Positions 21,318 to 33,875 of a stretch of DNA of 64,000 bases are shown piece after piece. The stretch covers positions 231,994-295,993 of the forward strand of contig JAMAHW010000019.1 of assembly GCA_023627715.1 (NCBI GenBank). Reading direction: 5' to 3'. This stretch comes from Periconia sp. R9002 (Eukaryota > Ascomycota > Dothideomycetes > Pleosporales > Periconiaceae). Under the pieces are notes generated by a model. It was not told where the DNA came from. It saw only the letters and a list, made by a program, of their open reading frames with translations, and searched no databases. The translations under genes and the position numbers were made by a program. Each line of letters opens with the position of its first letter. The first letter of the stretch is position 1.

Positions 21318-22802
21318 ATGCAGCACACTTACATTCCGGAGCTGCCGGCCACGAATGGAGAGAGTGCCATTGAGTTATCAGGGTCTCGTGATGCTTGGGA
21401 GCTTCCAGCAGGGTACGCAAACTTCCAGGAGAGAATGACTATACCCAATTATCAACCTCCCGCTGTGTCTAACAACCATACTTCCTATGCCGAAAATCAT
21501 CTGCCCACATATATGAATGAACTGAACCATGCATCAAGGCTTCACTTTTCCGCCCAGTCGCCCTCTTCCCTAGGGGGGTATGGAACGCAGACCTGCATCC
21601 CAACCACTACTCACGGTCTTTCACGAGTACAGGAACAAAGTGCTCATGCATCATACCATACCTTCACAGCCAATGCTGGTATACAATCACATGCTCACAC
21701 AGTCGCTGCCACGCAACCAACTGCTTCCGGATCTGGCTTCCTGCCCACTACTATGTCCCCAACCTCTTCATCTTCCTCTCAAGGGACGACCTGCGATAGG
21801 ACCTTCGGGAATATCCAATTGGGATTTGCATCGCGCTCATTCTCATCAACCCCATTTTCTCCTTCTCAACCACATTCACACTGTGCATCAGAACCTTTTT
21901 CATCAGTGTCACCGATATCAAGCCGCCGTACTTCATGTGAGCAGCAATGTTATGATTCGGCATCATTACTGCCAGCGCCTCCAGTATTTTCTCCTTCCAG
22001 GACAAACCATGACATCCCCTTGGATTCATTCCGTGACGGTCTATGCGGTAGCCTCACTCAACCTCCTGCGGCTACATCGAGTATCGACAATAATACCATA
22101 TCTACGCATTTCCTCGAAAACGGACAGCTATACCAGCCCCGATCACAAGCCAACGATACGCACATGACATTGCCCATGTACAGTCCCAGCCAACAGCCTA
22201 CTGCCTCGAGCACAGCTGAGCCCCACCTACCTGGTCATCATACAGGGAATGTAGCTGCTCACACTCAGAGTTTTAATCCAGGTTACTCACAAGGTGACGG
22301 GCAGGTCTCACAGGACCAGCGACGTAACCTTCCGCCAGTGAAACCGAGACGGAAAAACGCAAAGCGCGTTTCTCCTAGGACCAAAAGTTCACGCACGCGG
22401 CCTCTCTTGCCATGCGAATTCTGCGGAAAACCTTTCAGTGGCACGTTTCAAAAGGGCAATCGACAGCGACATGTTAGAGCTTTTCATTCCACCGATTTGC
22501 CATATGAGATCAAGAAGATATGTCGGACTTGCGGTGCCACTTTTAACCGATCGGTAAGTGCGTCTTTTGTTCAGGGGAAGATGTGTTGTCTACCAACCCA
22601 TGATGGAGTCCGGAAATCTGGCCCGGAGAAGCTTGGTTCTGTTATCAGCAAGACCAATTGCTGACTTGTGCATCTTTTTGGATAGGACGCGCGCCGGAAG
22701 CATGAATGGGAAAAACACGAGGCCCAGGATTGTCGTCCCACCAAACGACACGTCGAAGAAATGATGGAAACAGATCAACGTGTTTCCAATGCTGCTAGAT
22801 GA
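21318..22802 (+). CDS. Two-finger C2H2 transcription factor (first of pair)
   Basis: Exons 21318-22553 and 22686-22802 (intron 132 nt, GTAAGT...TAG), about 450 residues from the first in-frame ATG (MQHTYIPELPATNG). The body is Ser/Thr/Pro/His/Gln-rich and disordered. A basic stretch (KPRRKNAKRVSPRTKSSRTR) precedes finger 1, CEFCGKPFSGTFQKGNRQRH, ending H-x3-H at FH. Finger 2 is CRTCGATFNRS joined across the intron to DARRKHEWEKHEAQDC. The intron splits the second finger; without splicing it would be destroyed. The frame stays open upstream to 21033 with no ATG, so the true start may be in an unrecognised upstream exon. This is probably a sequence-specific DNA-binding regulator with unknown target. 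The gene sits alone in a gene-poor interval. Confidence 0.75.
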
Positions 22803-25800
22803 TTGCATGATTATGTGACGATTGGTGCAGGGCTTGATACCTGGAGGCCTTGCTATACGCACCCACGAAGTCCCACTGAGACTCGCAACGAGCCTGGTCT
22901 CGATGGTCGAGCTAGTGATGAAGGGCACGCGGCTGGTAACGCTGAAGCTCAAATGCTTTCTTGCTGTGCAAGCCACATTGATAATTTTCCATCCGTGTTT
23001 TCAAATTCTTCCGTTGGTTTTTATTTTCTCGTTGAATCAGTCGAGGAGGCATTGGCCTTGGACTGAGATGGATAATGATTTTTTTTTGTTCTTTCATGAT
23101 AACGATCAATGATGAGAATGATGACAATACTAAGCGATGAAGTAATTACTAGTCAATGCTTTACTGTAATGAATCCCTTCCTTTTTCTTTCTTTCCATCT
23201 TAGACAATTCTCTCTACCCGCAGATTCAGTCCAGTCGCATTCCACTACGCAAAGCCCACCCTGTGCTCTGCCCAAACGGAACAAAGACGAGCCCATCCAC
23301 TAGTCCACCGGCAAGAGTGAATGTTTCATGGCAAGAAGCACACATAGTTGGGGTCCAAAAGACGAAAGCCCCCAAAAGCAGTCACCGCCCACTAGCGCAC
23401 GTACGCCTACATAGTGGTAGAAAGCGGCCCCCGATGCCTTTCCGCTCTTGTCAGACGAGCAATTGTTGGGTCAAAGTAAGACGCGCGGACCGCCCACCGC
23501 CTCCACTCTACCGTTTCGAATCTGCGGTAAACCAGCCGGGCTCATGTAGTCAGCACCGGCGACACCGAGAGTCTTTGAAACTAACGAGCTGTTGATGATG
23601 CGCGGGCGCGTATGTAAGGCGATCACCCGCGCCACGTGCGCCTAGCTATAGGGTTCGATGTTTGTTCCAGGATACTCCGGGTATGCATGTAGGGGATCCC
23701 TTTTTGGACGGTTTCGTGTATTCCTGGATAATAGATGTTTCACGGTGGCGTCCCTTTTCTGGAAAGTTGATAGAGAGGGAGTAAGGGCAGTCTAGAAGGA
23801 AGACAAGTGAGTTAGAATGCTAGGTTGAGAGATAGATTCTACGTGAAGAACAAAAAAAAGTTCAGTCCACGTGATCCAATCCTTCCAGGCAGCACTGAGT
23901 ACATGTAAGATAGGTACATATGTATACATGTTCATTCTTCCTAGTCGATGAGCATGGCTTCGCCTCCACGATTACGCGAGAGTCAGCAGCGGCAAAAAAT
24001 AAGCCAGATATCAGTGGCCTTACTTGGTCGTGGAGTGGTGATTATGGTCTACTCCAACACATGATGTTATGTATGGAAAATCATATAGGATTGAATACTG
24101 GGCGCCCCGACAGTGTAGTGGGAAAGTGACAGAAAATCTATACCGACCAGTTGTGTCGTTATGCTCTTAGTCCTCATGTTAGCTACCAATACGAGGGCCA
24201 CGACACTGGATTGCCTTTCGTTGAATCCACCGGCGATTTTTATGGCCATCAACTCCATCTACTTGGAGTATGTAGTCATTTGTTTACGTGTCTCTACATG
24301 AATTATGTACGCACACGTCTCCACAGGATGATTGCCATCTTGTGGGATGGAGCATGGTAGCCCACAATATTGCGTATTTGGAACAGGCATACAAAGATTA
24401 CTAATGATTTAACACTGGGTGAGACCGAGCCGCGATGCAACCGATCGGACGTGGGAAGACAATGAAGACAGATGAAAATCATCGGGATGTGGATCCCGGA
24501 ACCCATGTTCGGTCGGCGGTTGGCAGGCAAGCCGGCAAACTGATGCTGGGGACGGTAGAATAAACCTGGTGGCTGGCTGAAGAGCGATGGAAAGGGACAG
24601 AAAGAAAATGCACATGTACCTGTACAAGACGTGCAGCAGTGATTTTCGAATGCGCTGCGTTCGCATTGAAATGGACACGAGAGAGGGGTTGGGCGGGTGA
24701 TTGCGCCACATAGACATGCAGAGTAATCTGTAGGTGCGGGTGGAAAGCCGGAAGAGCCCTATCAACCGCTGGCAAACGCGCGAAAGCAAGGCTGGAGGTA
24801 TCGAATAGGGAAAAGCAGAGTCGCCATCACATTGCATTGAAGGTACGAGGTGCATGATGGAATGGTCAAGAGACCTCTCCACGAGCGAATGAAGCCTGCT
24901 GGGACATTGACGTGCCGCAGATGCATTATTGGACCTTGGAGTTTGCGAGCTGTCGGTCTATGAGTCTGTTCATCCGTCTGTCCGTCCATCTGCTGCATGA
25001 TGCGAGTCGTTGTGACGCGACCCTCCCGTGCGCTTCTTGGTGCCGTGGAAGTCCGGACTGAGTGTTGAGGAATGAGGTTGGAGATGTGGCCCAGGCCGGA
25101 CTTGAATAGTTGACGTTTTGCATGGTAAGAAGCAAGTGTGCTATATTCAGAGCATAGACGAGACGTCAGTCAGTAAGCACAGAGACGGGCTGTTAGTAGG
25201 AAGTGTGCCATAGACACACACGCGCGGATCGACCCGCTGGGGCCTGAAATGGACAAGGCCCGGATGCTATACACGGGGATTAACCATGAATACCTGTAGA
25301 CGGACATGTGTGTAGGTGGGTGTGTGTGTATTGACCTGTCAGTCGTCTGTGTAAGCAGGGGGCGGGTTCGGGAACCATGTAACCATGCCGAAGGATCGCG
25401 TACGGCTGTTTGGAAGCTGCGAACCACTCCTTGCTGTATCGTACCCGTCCCTATAGGGTCATGTCAAGCGATTCATGTGCTGTGCATGGAGTAGCCATAC
25501 TCGATGTGCCCCCCTAGTCCATGTCTCGTGTTGTATTGAGGGGAATTCTGCCATGGCTGCCCCACTTGCACCCGTCTGTCAATGTTGCTTGCTTTTTTAT
25601 GGTTCACGTGGAAGGGGTGCATTCCACATACTGTACCAGTACCTCATTGTGCATTTGCTAACTATGTCCAATACGACAAGGGGAAGACGCAACACGCTGT
25701 ATTCTATCGTATTCGTTCGATTCTTTCCACTCCTGGTACTTTCTCATCAGTCACTCATTACCTCATCACCCGGCATCTCCCCCTACAATAATTGTGACTT

Positions 25801-27785
25801 GACAAACAAAAAGTTAGTACAAGGGTCTTGGTTTGGGCATAGTATACGGGAATGCATGCGTTTTCCAGCCCCAGTATTTGCCTGGCCCATGGTAATGCAT
25901 GGATGCAAACACCCGTGCTGCAATCGTGCTGAATATTCGGTTCCTACACCTGCACTGGCTTCGAAGCCAGCAACCTTCGCAAAACAAGCCGGTTCAGTGC
26001 TCCAATGCCGATGCTTAAAATGCCCGTCCATGTATGCGAGGGGTCTCGCTACGCCTGGTCATGATTTTATTCGCACCCGTATCGTTACCAATGTGTGGGA
26101 AGCGACGAGCGTCATGCAGCAAATAGATAATCATTTACGGTAAATTTCTGGTGTGGTGTCGTGGAGGGGCGGGAGTGAAAAGTGGTGTGTCCTTATAGCA
26201 GCAGCACCGCGGCCACCTCGCTCGAGCTTGCCCTTTTTCAAATGTGTCTGCTGTTTGCTGTCATCCATTTCCGCGCTTGAGCCTCAAGTCTCTTCAGCTG
26301 GGCCTACTGCAGGGCAAATACCCACACACCGCTCTTACTTTTTTTCTTACGCGGCCCTCCAATGGCCATCCCGGCCAGCTTATGCCCACATGCGTGCTTC
26401 AGGAGCCGCTTAGGGGATGACAACGGTGTTTCCCCAGCACGTACTCTATAAACGACGAATTAGCACGGCGAGCGATGAATGGATTCCCGACACATGGCCA
26501 AAGCCATACGGGATCTGCGTAGATGGCCTTGCGGGTGGGTTGACGTAGAGGACTTACCGCTGATTCACGTAGCCATAGACGCCTCATTGTTCTTAGCGCG
26601 TGAGCAATCTGATCTGAGGAGGCTCTGCACTTCGGATGGAGAATCGCATAATCCAAGTCCCGGTCCAGCCGACATGGCAAGCAATTGCAAAAATCCCCCG
26701 GGGTACGGATCAACTTCATCTTCTCCATCGCGCTTCGCCACTACGTCCAGGGTAACAAGACTTCCCCAAAAACCCCTTCAAATGTTTGCCTTGATGCCAT
26801 CTGCATCAATGATATTGACTAGGCCAAGAGTAGGCTAGTATTCTTGAACCTATCCTCTGGAGTCGGGAGAGACACGAAAGAGCTGCCCTCACCGCCAGAG
26901 ACTCTCCAGTGGTTTGGGTTCCAGCCCACCAGCACCATCTCGACCATTCAAGGCCACATGCTGGTCAATCCCATGTACGCTTCGGCGATCTTGGGCAACA
27001 ACGATCAAACGGTCGTAGTTTGATGGAAGCAGACGTGCCCTGCCACGTCGTCGCTGTGCAATCCAGTGAGTGAGGCAAAATCCGATCTCCGGGCGCTTCA
27101 TGAATACTCATGAAGCCGTTGAGCTGGATCTGACGGGCGTCCCTGCGACCGGTGCGTTGCAGAGCGAAGCCACATCCGCTTCGATTCATACGCTTCAAGG
27201 CGGGGGCCAAGGTTGACATCCACCCACTGGTGTCCTACCGTTGTCCCTTTTGGTCTCCTTCATCAGCATACCTAGGCTGTTCTAACTTTCGCAGGGGGCT
27301 TTCTCTCCTCACCAAAACACCCACCCTTGTCTCTTCTCGACGTCTTGTCTTGGCCAAAGCGCTCAGCCTTCCGTGCGCGCACACACACGTCCCACTCAAT
27401 CTCCCTAAAGGCCTCAAAGAACGGAAGCATTCTTCAGCGGAAGCGTCGTTCATAGATATACGGTTCAGTCCAACTCTTTCTATTTGACAACATCCTCCTC
27501 ATCCTATTCAACAACAAGCACTCGCCGTCGATCCTTTCAAGTTACCCACACACAACCAGGCACCGCTCGCGTCTCGTCGTAATCGTCACATTTCCAGAAG
27601 ACCATGTGAATGGTTGGACAGCTCAGTAGAACGTGTCACCATCTCTTGTTGGGCCTTTCCTGTATAGAGTCCGGCTCGACATCTTTCGAACTTGCGGTGC
27701 GAACGCCGGTCAACACGATCCGGAAGCAGCTAACCAGTTGACAATCCATCGGGAGAACATAGTTTGATTCCATCTAGTCGATAGG
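22803..27785. other. Five-kilobase gene-poor interval
   Basis: No supportable protein. The longest open frame (25475-26143, 222 codons) has random composition, no domain, and overlaps other open frames. A GT-rich microsatellite lies near 25306-25332. The last kilobase (about 26,800-27,785) is C/T-rich in places and could be a long leader of the following regulator. I saw no tRNA, snRNA or mobile element features. Confidence 0.45.
25303..25332. repeat. GT-rich simple repeat
   Basis: An imperfect (GT)n/(GGGT) tract within a non-coding region. Short and interrupted; alternating purine-pyrimidine in part. Confidence 0.6.
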
Positions 27786-28746
27786 ATGAATACTTGGCCA
27801 GAGAATCCATCCGCAAACAGGGCAGCGGCGGGTGGCCGCATGGCCCCACAGAATGAAGGAACGGAAGACCAATCTCTCGGAGCAAACTTCGAAGGACATG
27901 ACCATCAACACTTTTCATACTATGCTTCGCCTCCAAACCTTCAAAGTGGCTCTCTGATTTCGAATCAGCAAGCACATACCTTCAGCGCAGTGCCCCACTG
28001 GTCTCCCTTCGACACAACAGAGAATCTAGACTATCCCGCAACACCAAACAATCCAATCAACCATGCGCCCCAGATTCTGAATATGAACCAACCAATCCAG
28101 GGGAGCGGATTTTATCAAAGCCCGGGGTCTCACCAGATGCACAACTTGGCCCCAAATCAGGATGTCTTGTCTATTACTTTTCCAGGTGGAGCATGCGATC
28201 ATCCGCATGCATTGTCCGAGTCGGCAGTGGACGATCACGACAATAACGACCTTCTTGACGCATTTCAAAGCCCTCCAAATTCTTTGAGCGATAGAAGTGA
28301 GCTTTTGCCTCCACCCATGCCAGAACAAATGAGATCAGGAGCTCAAAGCAAGCCTTCGTAAGTCTTATTCACACAGCACTCAACACTCTTGTACTGATTG
28401 TGACAGGGATCCTAGGCATGATAATTCCACTCATCTTTCGCCTCGCATCAAGCGCGATGGGACTTCGCCTCTTCCCGGTTCCGTTCTGAGGAGAAGGGCA
28501 AAGTCAATAACAGTTCCAGACGAACTGGAATGTAGAGTCGAGGGTTGCCCTGCAAGATTCCATGGAGAATATCGAAAAAGCAACCTTGCAAGACACATTC
28601 GACTCAGACATGACGGCGGGGGTAGAACATACAACTGCGAGGGCGGATGCGGCAAAATTTTCAACCGACAAGATGCTCGGCTGAAGCATTATCGACGCCA
28701 ACACCCCGAGCTCGCGAGGCCTCCACCTATTCCACGCAAGAACTAG
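27786..28746 (+). CDS. Two-finger C2H2 transcription factor (second of pair)
   Basis: Exons 27786-28357 and 28407-28746, intron 49 nt, 303 residues starting MNTWPENPSANRAAAGG. The N-terminal two thirds is Asn/Pro/Gln/Ser-rich. After a basic segment (SVLRRRAKSITVPDELE) come two fingers: CRVEGCPARFHGEYRKSNLA, ending HIRLRH, and CEGGCGKIFNRQDARLKHYR, ending RQH. The second finger has the FNRxDARxKH form seen in the other C2H2 protein here, suggesting membership of the same fungal family, though the overall lengths and linkers differ. It is probably a nuclear DNA-binding regulator. The targets cannot be told from the sequence. Confidence 0.82.
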
Positions 28747-31520
28747 TGCTGGTGTGGAGTTGATTTGAAGGTGGCCGTGTTGGTGCCTCACCGCATGACG
28801 AACAGACAAAACAGCAGAGGATTCTAGGCCATCTGGCTCTCAAGCTCATAGCAGTTACGGCCATGACACTGATGAAATATTTTTGGGCCTTTGATTTTGG
28901 TGTCAGAAGTGAGCGGGTTCATTTCCGGCTGGAAGGCGTATGACGGTGGCTGGGGGTTTGGATGGTATGTTCTCTTCTGATTCCATCGTTTTGTTGTCCT
29001 CGTGTTTAGTTTCCTTAATCTCCTCATGTACATGTCTCGGCGCTGAACGGTTATACATCTGAGCTTGGGTTGAAGCATCCCCTCAAAAATTAGACGGCGG
29101 CATGGGTGGCCATCAATGCCACAGATATCCCGGGCATGGTTTGTGAGACATAGCAAAGGCGTTAGACAGCAATAGACGTATATTGTCCTTGCCGAAGGAT
29201 CCCCTTGACGTTTGGAATAATGAAAAGCAGGTCCGATAAGGTCCAAGTAGCAGAACCGACACCGTTGGGAGTCCGAATAAGCAATTCTGAGAGGCAAGCT
29301 GTCAACGGGAGAGCTAGCTGAAGTTTGACTTAGTTCTGGCCTAATCCCAGTTCGTCGCCCAAACTACGAGCACAAGCATGAGCACGGCCACGGTCACGAC
29401 TCGCGCGGAAACACCGATATCTCCAATCCTCTCTGTCTCCTTGGATCACATCGAGATGTCTCTTCGGGCCGTTTGTACTGTATTCGAACAGTCCGATCTC
29501 CGTCGAGGTCTCCGATTCCTTGGGTCATGTATATTGCTGGTACCGAGACTGCTGTTGAGCTTGTCGGGAGATACGCGATGGATTAGGAGCAGAAAGCAAA
29601 GCACTTTCTTTCCCTCCTTGAATGGAATTTCGCTGTGTGCAACCGGTATGATTATTTGGACTGTATTGGAAGCCCTAATAAATGGGTATTTTGGTCTTCT
29701 TCGGTCTCATGGAATCATTGCGTAGGTGACGCGCCGCGGCACGGACACAGGAACGAGACCGACCACAAACATTCGTCCATCGCCATCAAATGAGATGTAT
29801 CGTCATACCGGCATCCAGAAACAGTGACAGAAGCACTTGGGAATGTACCTACCTGTGCGCACTCTTCGTCATATTCATGGCGTGACAACGCGAAAGGAAA
29901 GCGCTTCACTAGCCTCAAGCATGCTCGAGAGATCCGAACTAGGTAATATATACGTGTGTAGGTCAGTCATACCAAGAGTCACAAGCGCGTCTTTTCTCAC
30001 ATACCTCAGTCATCCGTAAGCATTTCCTTGTTTTGCATTTGCTTGACACCCGCGGCAAGCTGACTGCCAACGTCTCCCAATCGTTGCTAGTTGGGCTACT
30101 TATTACTTCTCTTCTCGGAAGACTCAGCTGAATCGATCAACGGGACGCTGCTAGTAACCAGCCACTATTTTTTTTGGCGCGTCCCTGTGGCAATAGCGAC
30201 TGTCGCTGACTCGAATTCCTTCCGCGTACTGCAGCATAAACGTTCCCTTGGGATGCGGAATAGCCGACTTTGAGAAGGTACTGATACATGCATGGTACTG
30301 CTCGACTTGTACGGCCCACATCAGTACTTCCCCTTCAAATAGACTATAATTTAGGACGCAAAAGACCGGGCAGAATTAATTGAACATAGACTTTAAGAAA
30401 AGTGAATGCCAGTCTAACTAGGGAGAAAAAAGTTTTCACCGTCCGCAGCATGTTGCCCCTGGTGATATTGCCGCCACTACAATATATTGTTTGCCTCCAC
30501 CGGTTGGGATGAAGAAGGTGAATGATTACACCTCCATTCTGGTATTTATGTAAATACTCAACGAAAGTGGCAAACAAGGGAAAGGCGCGATGGTACGTCG
30601 TCGTCTTTTACTTACTACCTAACTTCTATGTAATGGCTTCGAGAAATTGTGCGTCTATCACGATCGTTCGATGGCCCTCCAAAACATAAAGGCCTCGAAA
30701 ATAGGTCACTAGCAATTGTCAGGACAAGCAACCCCAAGCACATCATCCCAGATCCACAGATCTGCCCAAGTTTCAATGTTAAGCATCATGATTTGTGATA
30801 TTCTAACTGTACTGATTACATGCATACCTATGGTCTATGAAGATAGGAGTTCTATTCTACGACCAAATTCATGTCATGCATTGAGAGGACGGATGACGAA
30901 CAAGGGTTTCGTTGATTGCCGACACGCCATCAGGCCATGCAATTTGCTTGGAAAAGAATGATCCATGCTCATATTTCTGTCACCACATCTCTTTTACTCA
31001 AGCGTGCCAAAATTAGATCATACCCAAAATCCTCCAAGTCGTCGGCAATCTTACGTGCGCGTATTCAGTAAAGCACCCTCAAATTTCGGGTGGGACGTTA
31101 GCCCTGCAAACGACGATGATTTTGCACAGTGACACCTGGCAACGTTTAAAGGGATCAAAAATCACCGTTCGGCTACTTATGATGACAGATCCTTCATTCT
31201 TGTGCGCCCATGGTGGCCTCGTATAGGTGTGAAGGGGGCTGGAAGCAATGACACCAAGCACCCGATGCACGACTTGCAGGGTATTGACTGCATTGTATTG
31301 GGAGTACCCTGTGAGTGGCATTTCGACTCGTGCTTTGAAATGCGAAATATGTAACTTAATCTTCCAGCACCGATATCTAAAGTTCCAAACCATGTGCGTT
31401 GGACAATATGACGCCATCCTAGGGCTGGCAAACACGTATCATTATGTATGCGCCATGCAAGTCATCATTTTCCTTGCTCACCTCGACCGCCGTTTTGCTA
31501 GTCCATAAGCGAGTGCGAGC
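28747..31520. other. Gene-poor interval
   Basis: About 2.8 kb. One 115-codon frame (29378-29725) is listed separately at low confidence. The rest shows only short frames. An AGGTAGGT-type motif occurs reversed near 29845-29854. No RNA gene or repeat family was recognised. Confidence 0.4.
29378..29725 (+). CDS. Possible small membrane protein, unrecognised
   Basis: A 115-codon frame starting MSTATVTTRAETPISPILSV. Two hydrophobic segments are visible (GSCILLVPRLLLSL near 50-63 and ATGMIIWTVLEALINGYFGL near 88-107). I do not recognise a family. The start context is plausible and the composition is less random than its neighbours, but there is no second line of support, so it could be a chance frame or a decayed gene. 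Confidence 0.2.
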   Translation: MSTATVTTRAETPISPILSVSLDHIEMSLRAVCTVFEQSDLRRGLRFLGSCILLVPRLLLSLSGDTRWIRSRKQSTFFPSLNGISLCATGMIIWTVLEALINGYFGLLRSHGIIA

Positions 31521-32711
31521 TCACCGCCTTATAGGGCCAACATTCACAACTCCCTTGGGCCTCCTGAATTTGCTTTCAAAACCTTGACTGACCGTGCTTC
31601 TTGGATCAATGTTGTTTCCAAATGGTAGTCGGGTCATCGGTGAAGCTTGGTATTCAGGTCTAACATCGACATTTGACAAAGGACGTTGACCACCACCCAA
31701 CACAGGTAGCCGGCTGCGATGTGTTTGTGACTGCGAGGGTGTTCCGAGCGGGCCCGAGCCTGCATCATGGCTGATCAGTGAAAACTGTAGTTACTAAATA
31801 AATGACACTCACTCGCATTGTTTACGATCCCAGCAGGTTTTCGACTATGCATCTGAGACCCGAATTGGGGACCGAGGCCAAACTCGCCCCTCTGCATGTC
31901 ATTACTGCCTGAGCTACCGCTACCACCACTATGATAATGCTTTCCGCTATCGTTTCGGCGGGTTGTGCCAAAATGGGGAAGGTTAGATGCACCCGATTGA
32001 GTCCCAGGTATCTTGTCAACGAAACGATCGCCACGAGTGCTGTATATGGCAAGATCAGCCTCGTCGCCGGCTGCATCTACAACCTGCGTCGCCATGACCT
32101 GAGCTTTAAGTTGTTGGTACATCTTTTGAATCTTCTGTTGATTCACACTCTTCTCTCTGAAAGCCTCCCCCAACTCGTGATTCTTCTTCTCTAGATCGGA
32201 GCGTTCTATTTGCAACTCTGCAAGGCCTATCAGCCACCGTCTTACTTGAAAACCAACAAACGAAGGGTTCCACACTTTGTATTTTGTCTTGCAAAATTTT
32301 GATCTGCGTATTAGCATCGTGTACGAGCTGATCCATTTGCTGATTAAGAGTCGAGTATTTGTCCGTCAAAGATCTTGCCAGATGATCTTGATAGAGTATC
32401 TCTTGTGAGGTCTGATAGCTGAAGAACGACAACCCTCTGCTCGCACAATCCATGATTGCCGCCGGGCTCAGACCACTCAGAATGCACGTCTTGTATTCTT
32501 CGGATGGATTCAAATCTGCAACCACGACATCGTCTTGGTTGGCAAGCAGAGTGCTGCAGGCTAGGCAGACTCGTGTAGCATTGTCTGCACGAGAAAAGCC
32601 GGTGGTGTCGGCACACTGAATGCAGAACACATGGCTGCACGTCGTTACAATGGCGCGGTCTCGGAGCTCGACGCGGCATTTGAGTTGATTGCATCGTAAA
32701 GTGCAATCCAT
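31521..32711 (-). CDS. HEI10: HEI10/CCNB1IP1-type RING protein of meiotic crossover control
   Basis: Exons 32711-32276, 32217-31813 and 31759-31521; introns 58 and 53 nt; 359 residues. It starts MDCTLRCNQLKCRVEL. A RING-type zinc site covers residues 7-53: CNQLKC, then CSHVFCIQC and CLAC. It is followed by the family segment DLNPSEEYKTCILSGL and the aromatic run FFSYQTSQEILYQDH. A coiled coil spans about 110-190 (LTDKYSTLNQQMDQLVHD; LQIERSDLEKKNHELGEA). The C-terminus is Gly/Ser/Arg-rich and ends FRRPKGVVNVGPIRR. In Sordaria and animals HEI10 accumulates at crossover sites during meiosis as a SUMO/ubiquitin ligase-like factor. Splicing phases are consistent at both junctions; the short first intron begins GTGTGG. 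Confidence 0.87.
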
Positions 32712-32939
32712 GGAGAGGGAACAGACCGTAGAAGGAACAGAAATGCGATTCGATTTAGGCGAAGGGAGATGGCGAGGGTGGACGTTCACTGCGGGATGGG
32801 TGACGGAAAACCCAGGCTAGTGCGTGGAGAGATTGCTTGAAGGAAGGCGCGATGGGTGGGCTACCACCTGCCACCTAGCACCAGCTCCTGTGAGCAGGCA
32901 TTGCTACTGGAGTAGGTAGGTACCAAGTTAGGTAGGTAA
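32712..32939. other. Gap between HEI10 promoter and JmjC gene
   Basis: A 228-bp gap holding the HEI10 promoter and the 3' end of the JmjC-like gene. Two AGGTAGGT motifs (32913-32922 and 32928-32938) lie here. Confidence 0.5.
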
Positions 32940-33875
32940 TCATCTGAACCACCAATTCACAGAAGCATTCGCACCTTGCCCTACACCTCGCACGGCATGC
33001 CACCACCCCAAAGGAATGAAAAGCGCATCTCCAGATTCCAGGACAGCCTCTACCCCTCCGACAGCACCAGTTTTCTCTGCTCCTTCACCCCACACCGCTT
33101 GATCCAACTGCTCCATCTCTTTACCGGCCATCATTTCTTCGCCTCGCATATGGGCATGTCCCACGCCTACGCGCGACTGATCGTACAGTTGCCTGCCCTC
33201 ATGAGGTTTCATTAAGCGTACAACCTTCCGTCCTACCAACTGTACAAAAAGATTAGGATTGGGGTCGCGATGAAGCGGCGTGTTTGTCGGTGCCCGACCC
33301 ATCCAGAGACTGGATGAATATATGTCCCCGCGTCCGATGCGGTTGATGAGATCTGGAGCGGGCAGATCGCGTTGTAGGTCAGGCGGAAGGTCTTCGAGGG
33401 GGCACTGCGCGAGGTACAGTAACGATGATGGATCGCCCGTGCTCATGTGCATGAGAAGAAAAGACAATGGTGCTTCAGAGCGTTGAAAAGATACAGGACG
33501 GGACCCTTTCAGGCATGTCAATTCCAGTGGTACCACCGTGTTTCCATACTGATTCATATATCCGAGCTCCAATTCATGGTGCGAGGAGTCGTCCTTTACA
33601 AAATAAAACCATTTCCTGATTGCGGGAATATCCTTGAACCTTTTTTTAAAAACTACAGGTTCCTCCGTGTTGATGTTGTTGTGTGTTGACTCTGTAATGG
33701 CCTCCACCTTACGGAAATTACTGGTAGTCGCTATATTCCGGCGTTTGGAAGTACAAAAGGGCAGAATACGTGTCAGCTGTGACGGGGAGACGGTTCGAGG
33801 AAACAACATGTGGGGGAGTGATGACATTGACGTGTTCAAATGTTTGCAGATGAACGCCGGAAAGGCACCTTCCAT
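32940..33875 (-). CDS. Cupin/JmjC-like 2-oxoglutarate and Fe(II) oxygenase
   Basis: Single exon, 311 residues from ATG at 33875; alternative in-frame starts at 33827 and 33809 would remove a short N-terminus. The N-terminus contains an Arg/Ser/Thr-rich, possibly mitochondrial, segment (RILPFCTSKRRNIATTSNFR). The metal site is visible: HRD at 202-204 in PLHRDPNPNLFVQL and the distal His at 293 in LGWWHAVRG, with a Lys/Arg-rich strand between. This fits the cupin_8/JmjC protein hydroxylase group. The target protein or residue is not known. The SGDALFIPLGWWH segment is the family's usual second half of the barrel. Divergent from prefoldin subunit 5. Confidence 0.82.
   Translation of the reverse strand: MEGAFPAFICKHLNTSMSSLPHMLFPRTVSPSQLTRILPFCTSKRRNIATTSNFRKVEAITESTHNNINTEEPVVFKKRFKDIPAIRKWFYFVKDDSSHHELELGYMNQYGNTVVPLELTCLKGSRPVSFQRSEAPLSFLLMHMSTGDPSSLLYLAQCPLEDLPPDLQRDLPAPDLINRIGRGDIYSSSLWMGRAPTNTPLHRDPNPNLFVQLVGRKVVRLMKPHEGRQLYDQSRVGVGHAHMRGEEMMAGKEMEQLDQAVWGEGAEKTGAVGGVEAVLESGDALFIPLGWWHAVRGVGQGANASVNWWFR

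Noticed and set aside
24409..24882. Minus-strand open frame of 157 codons
   Set aside because: No family resemblance; low-quality start and overlap with other open frames in non-coding DNA.
25475..26143. Open frame of 222 codons in the gene-poor interval
   Set aside because: Random residue composition, no domain, signal or splice support, and other frames over the same DNA are also open.
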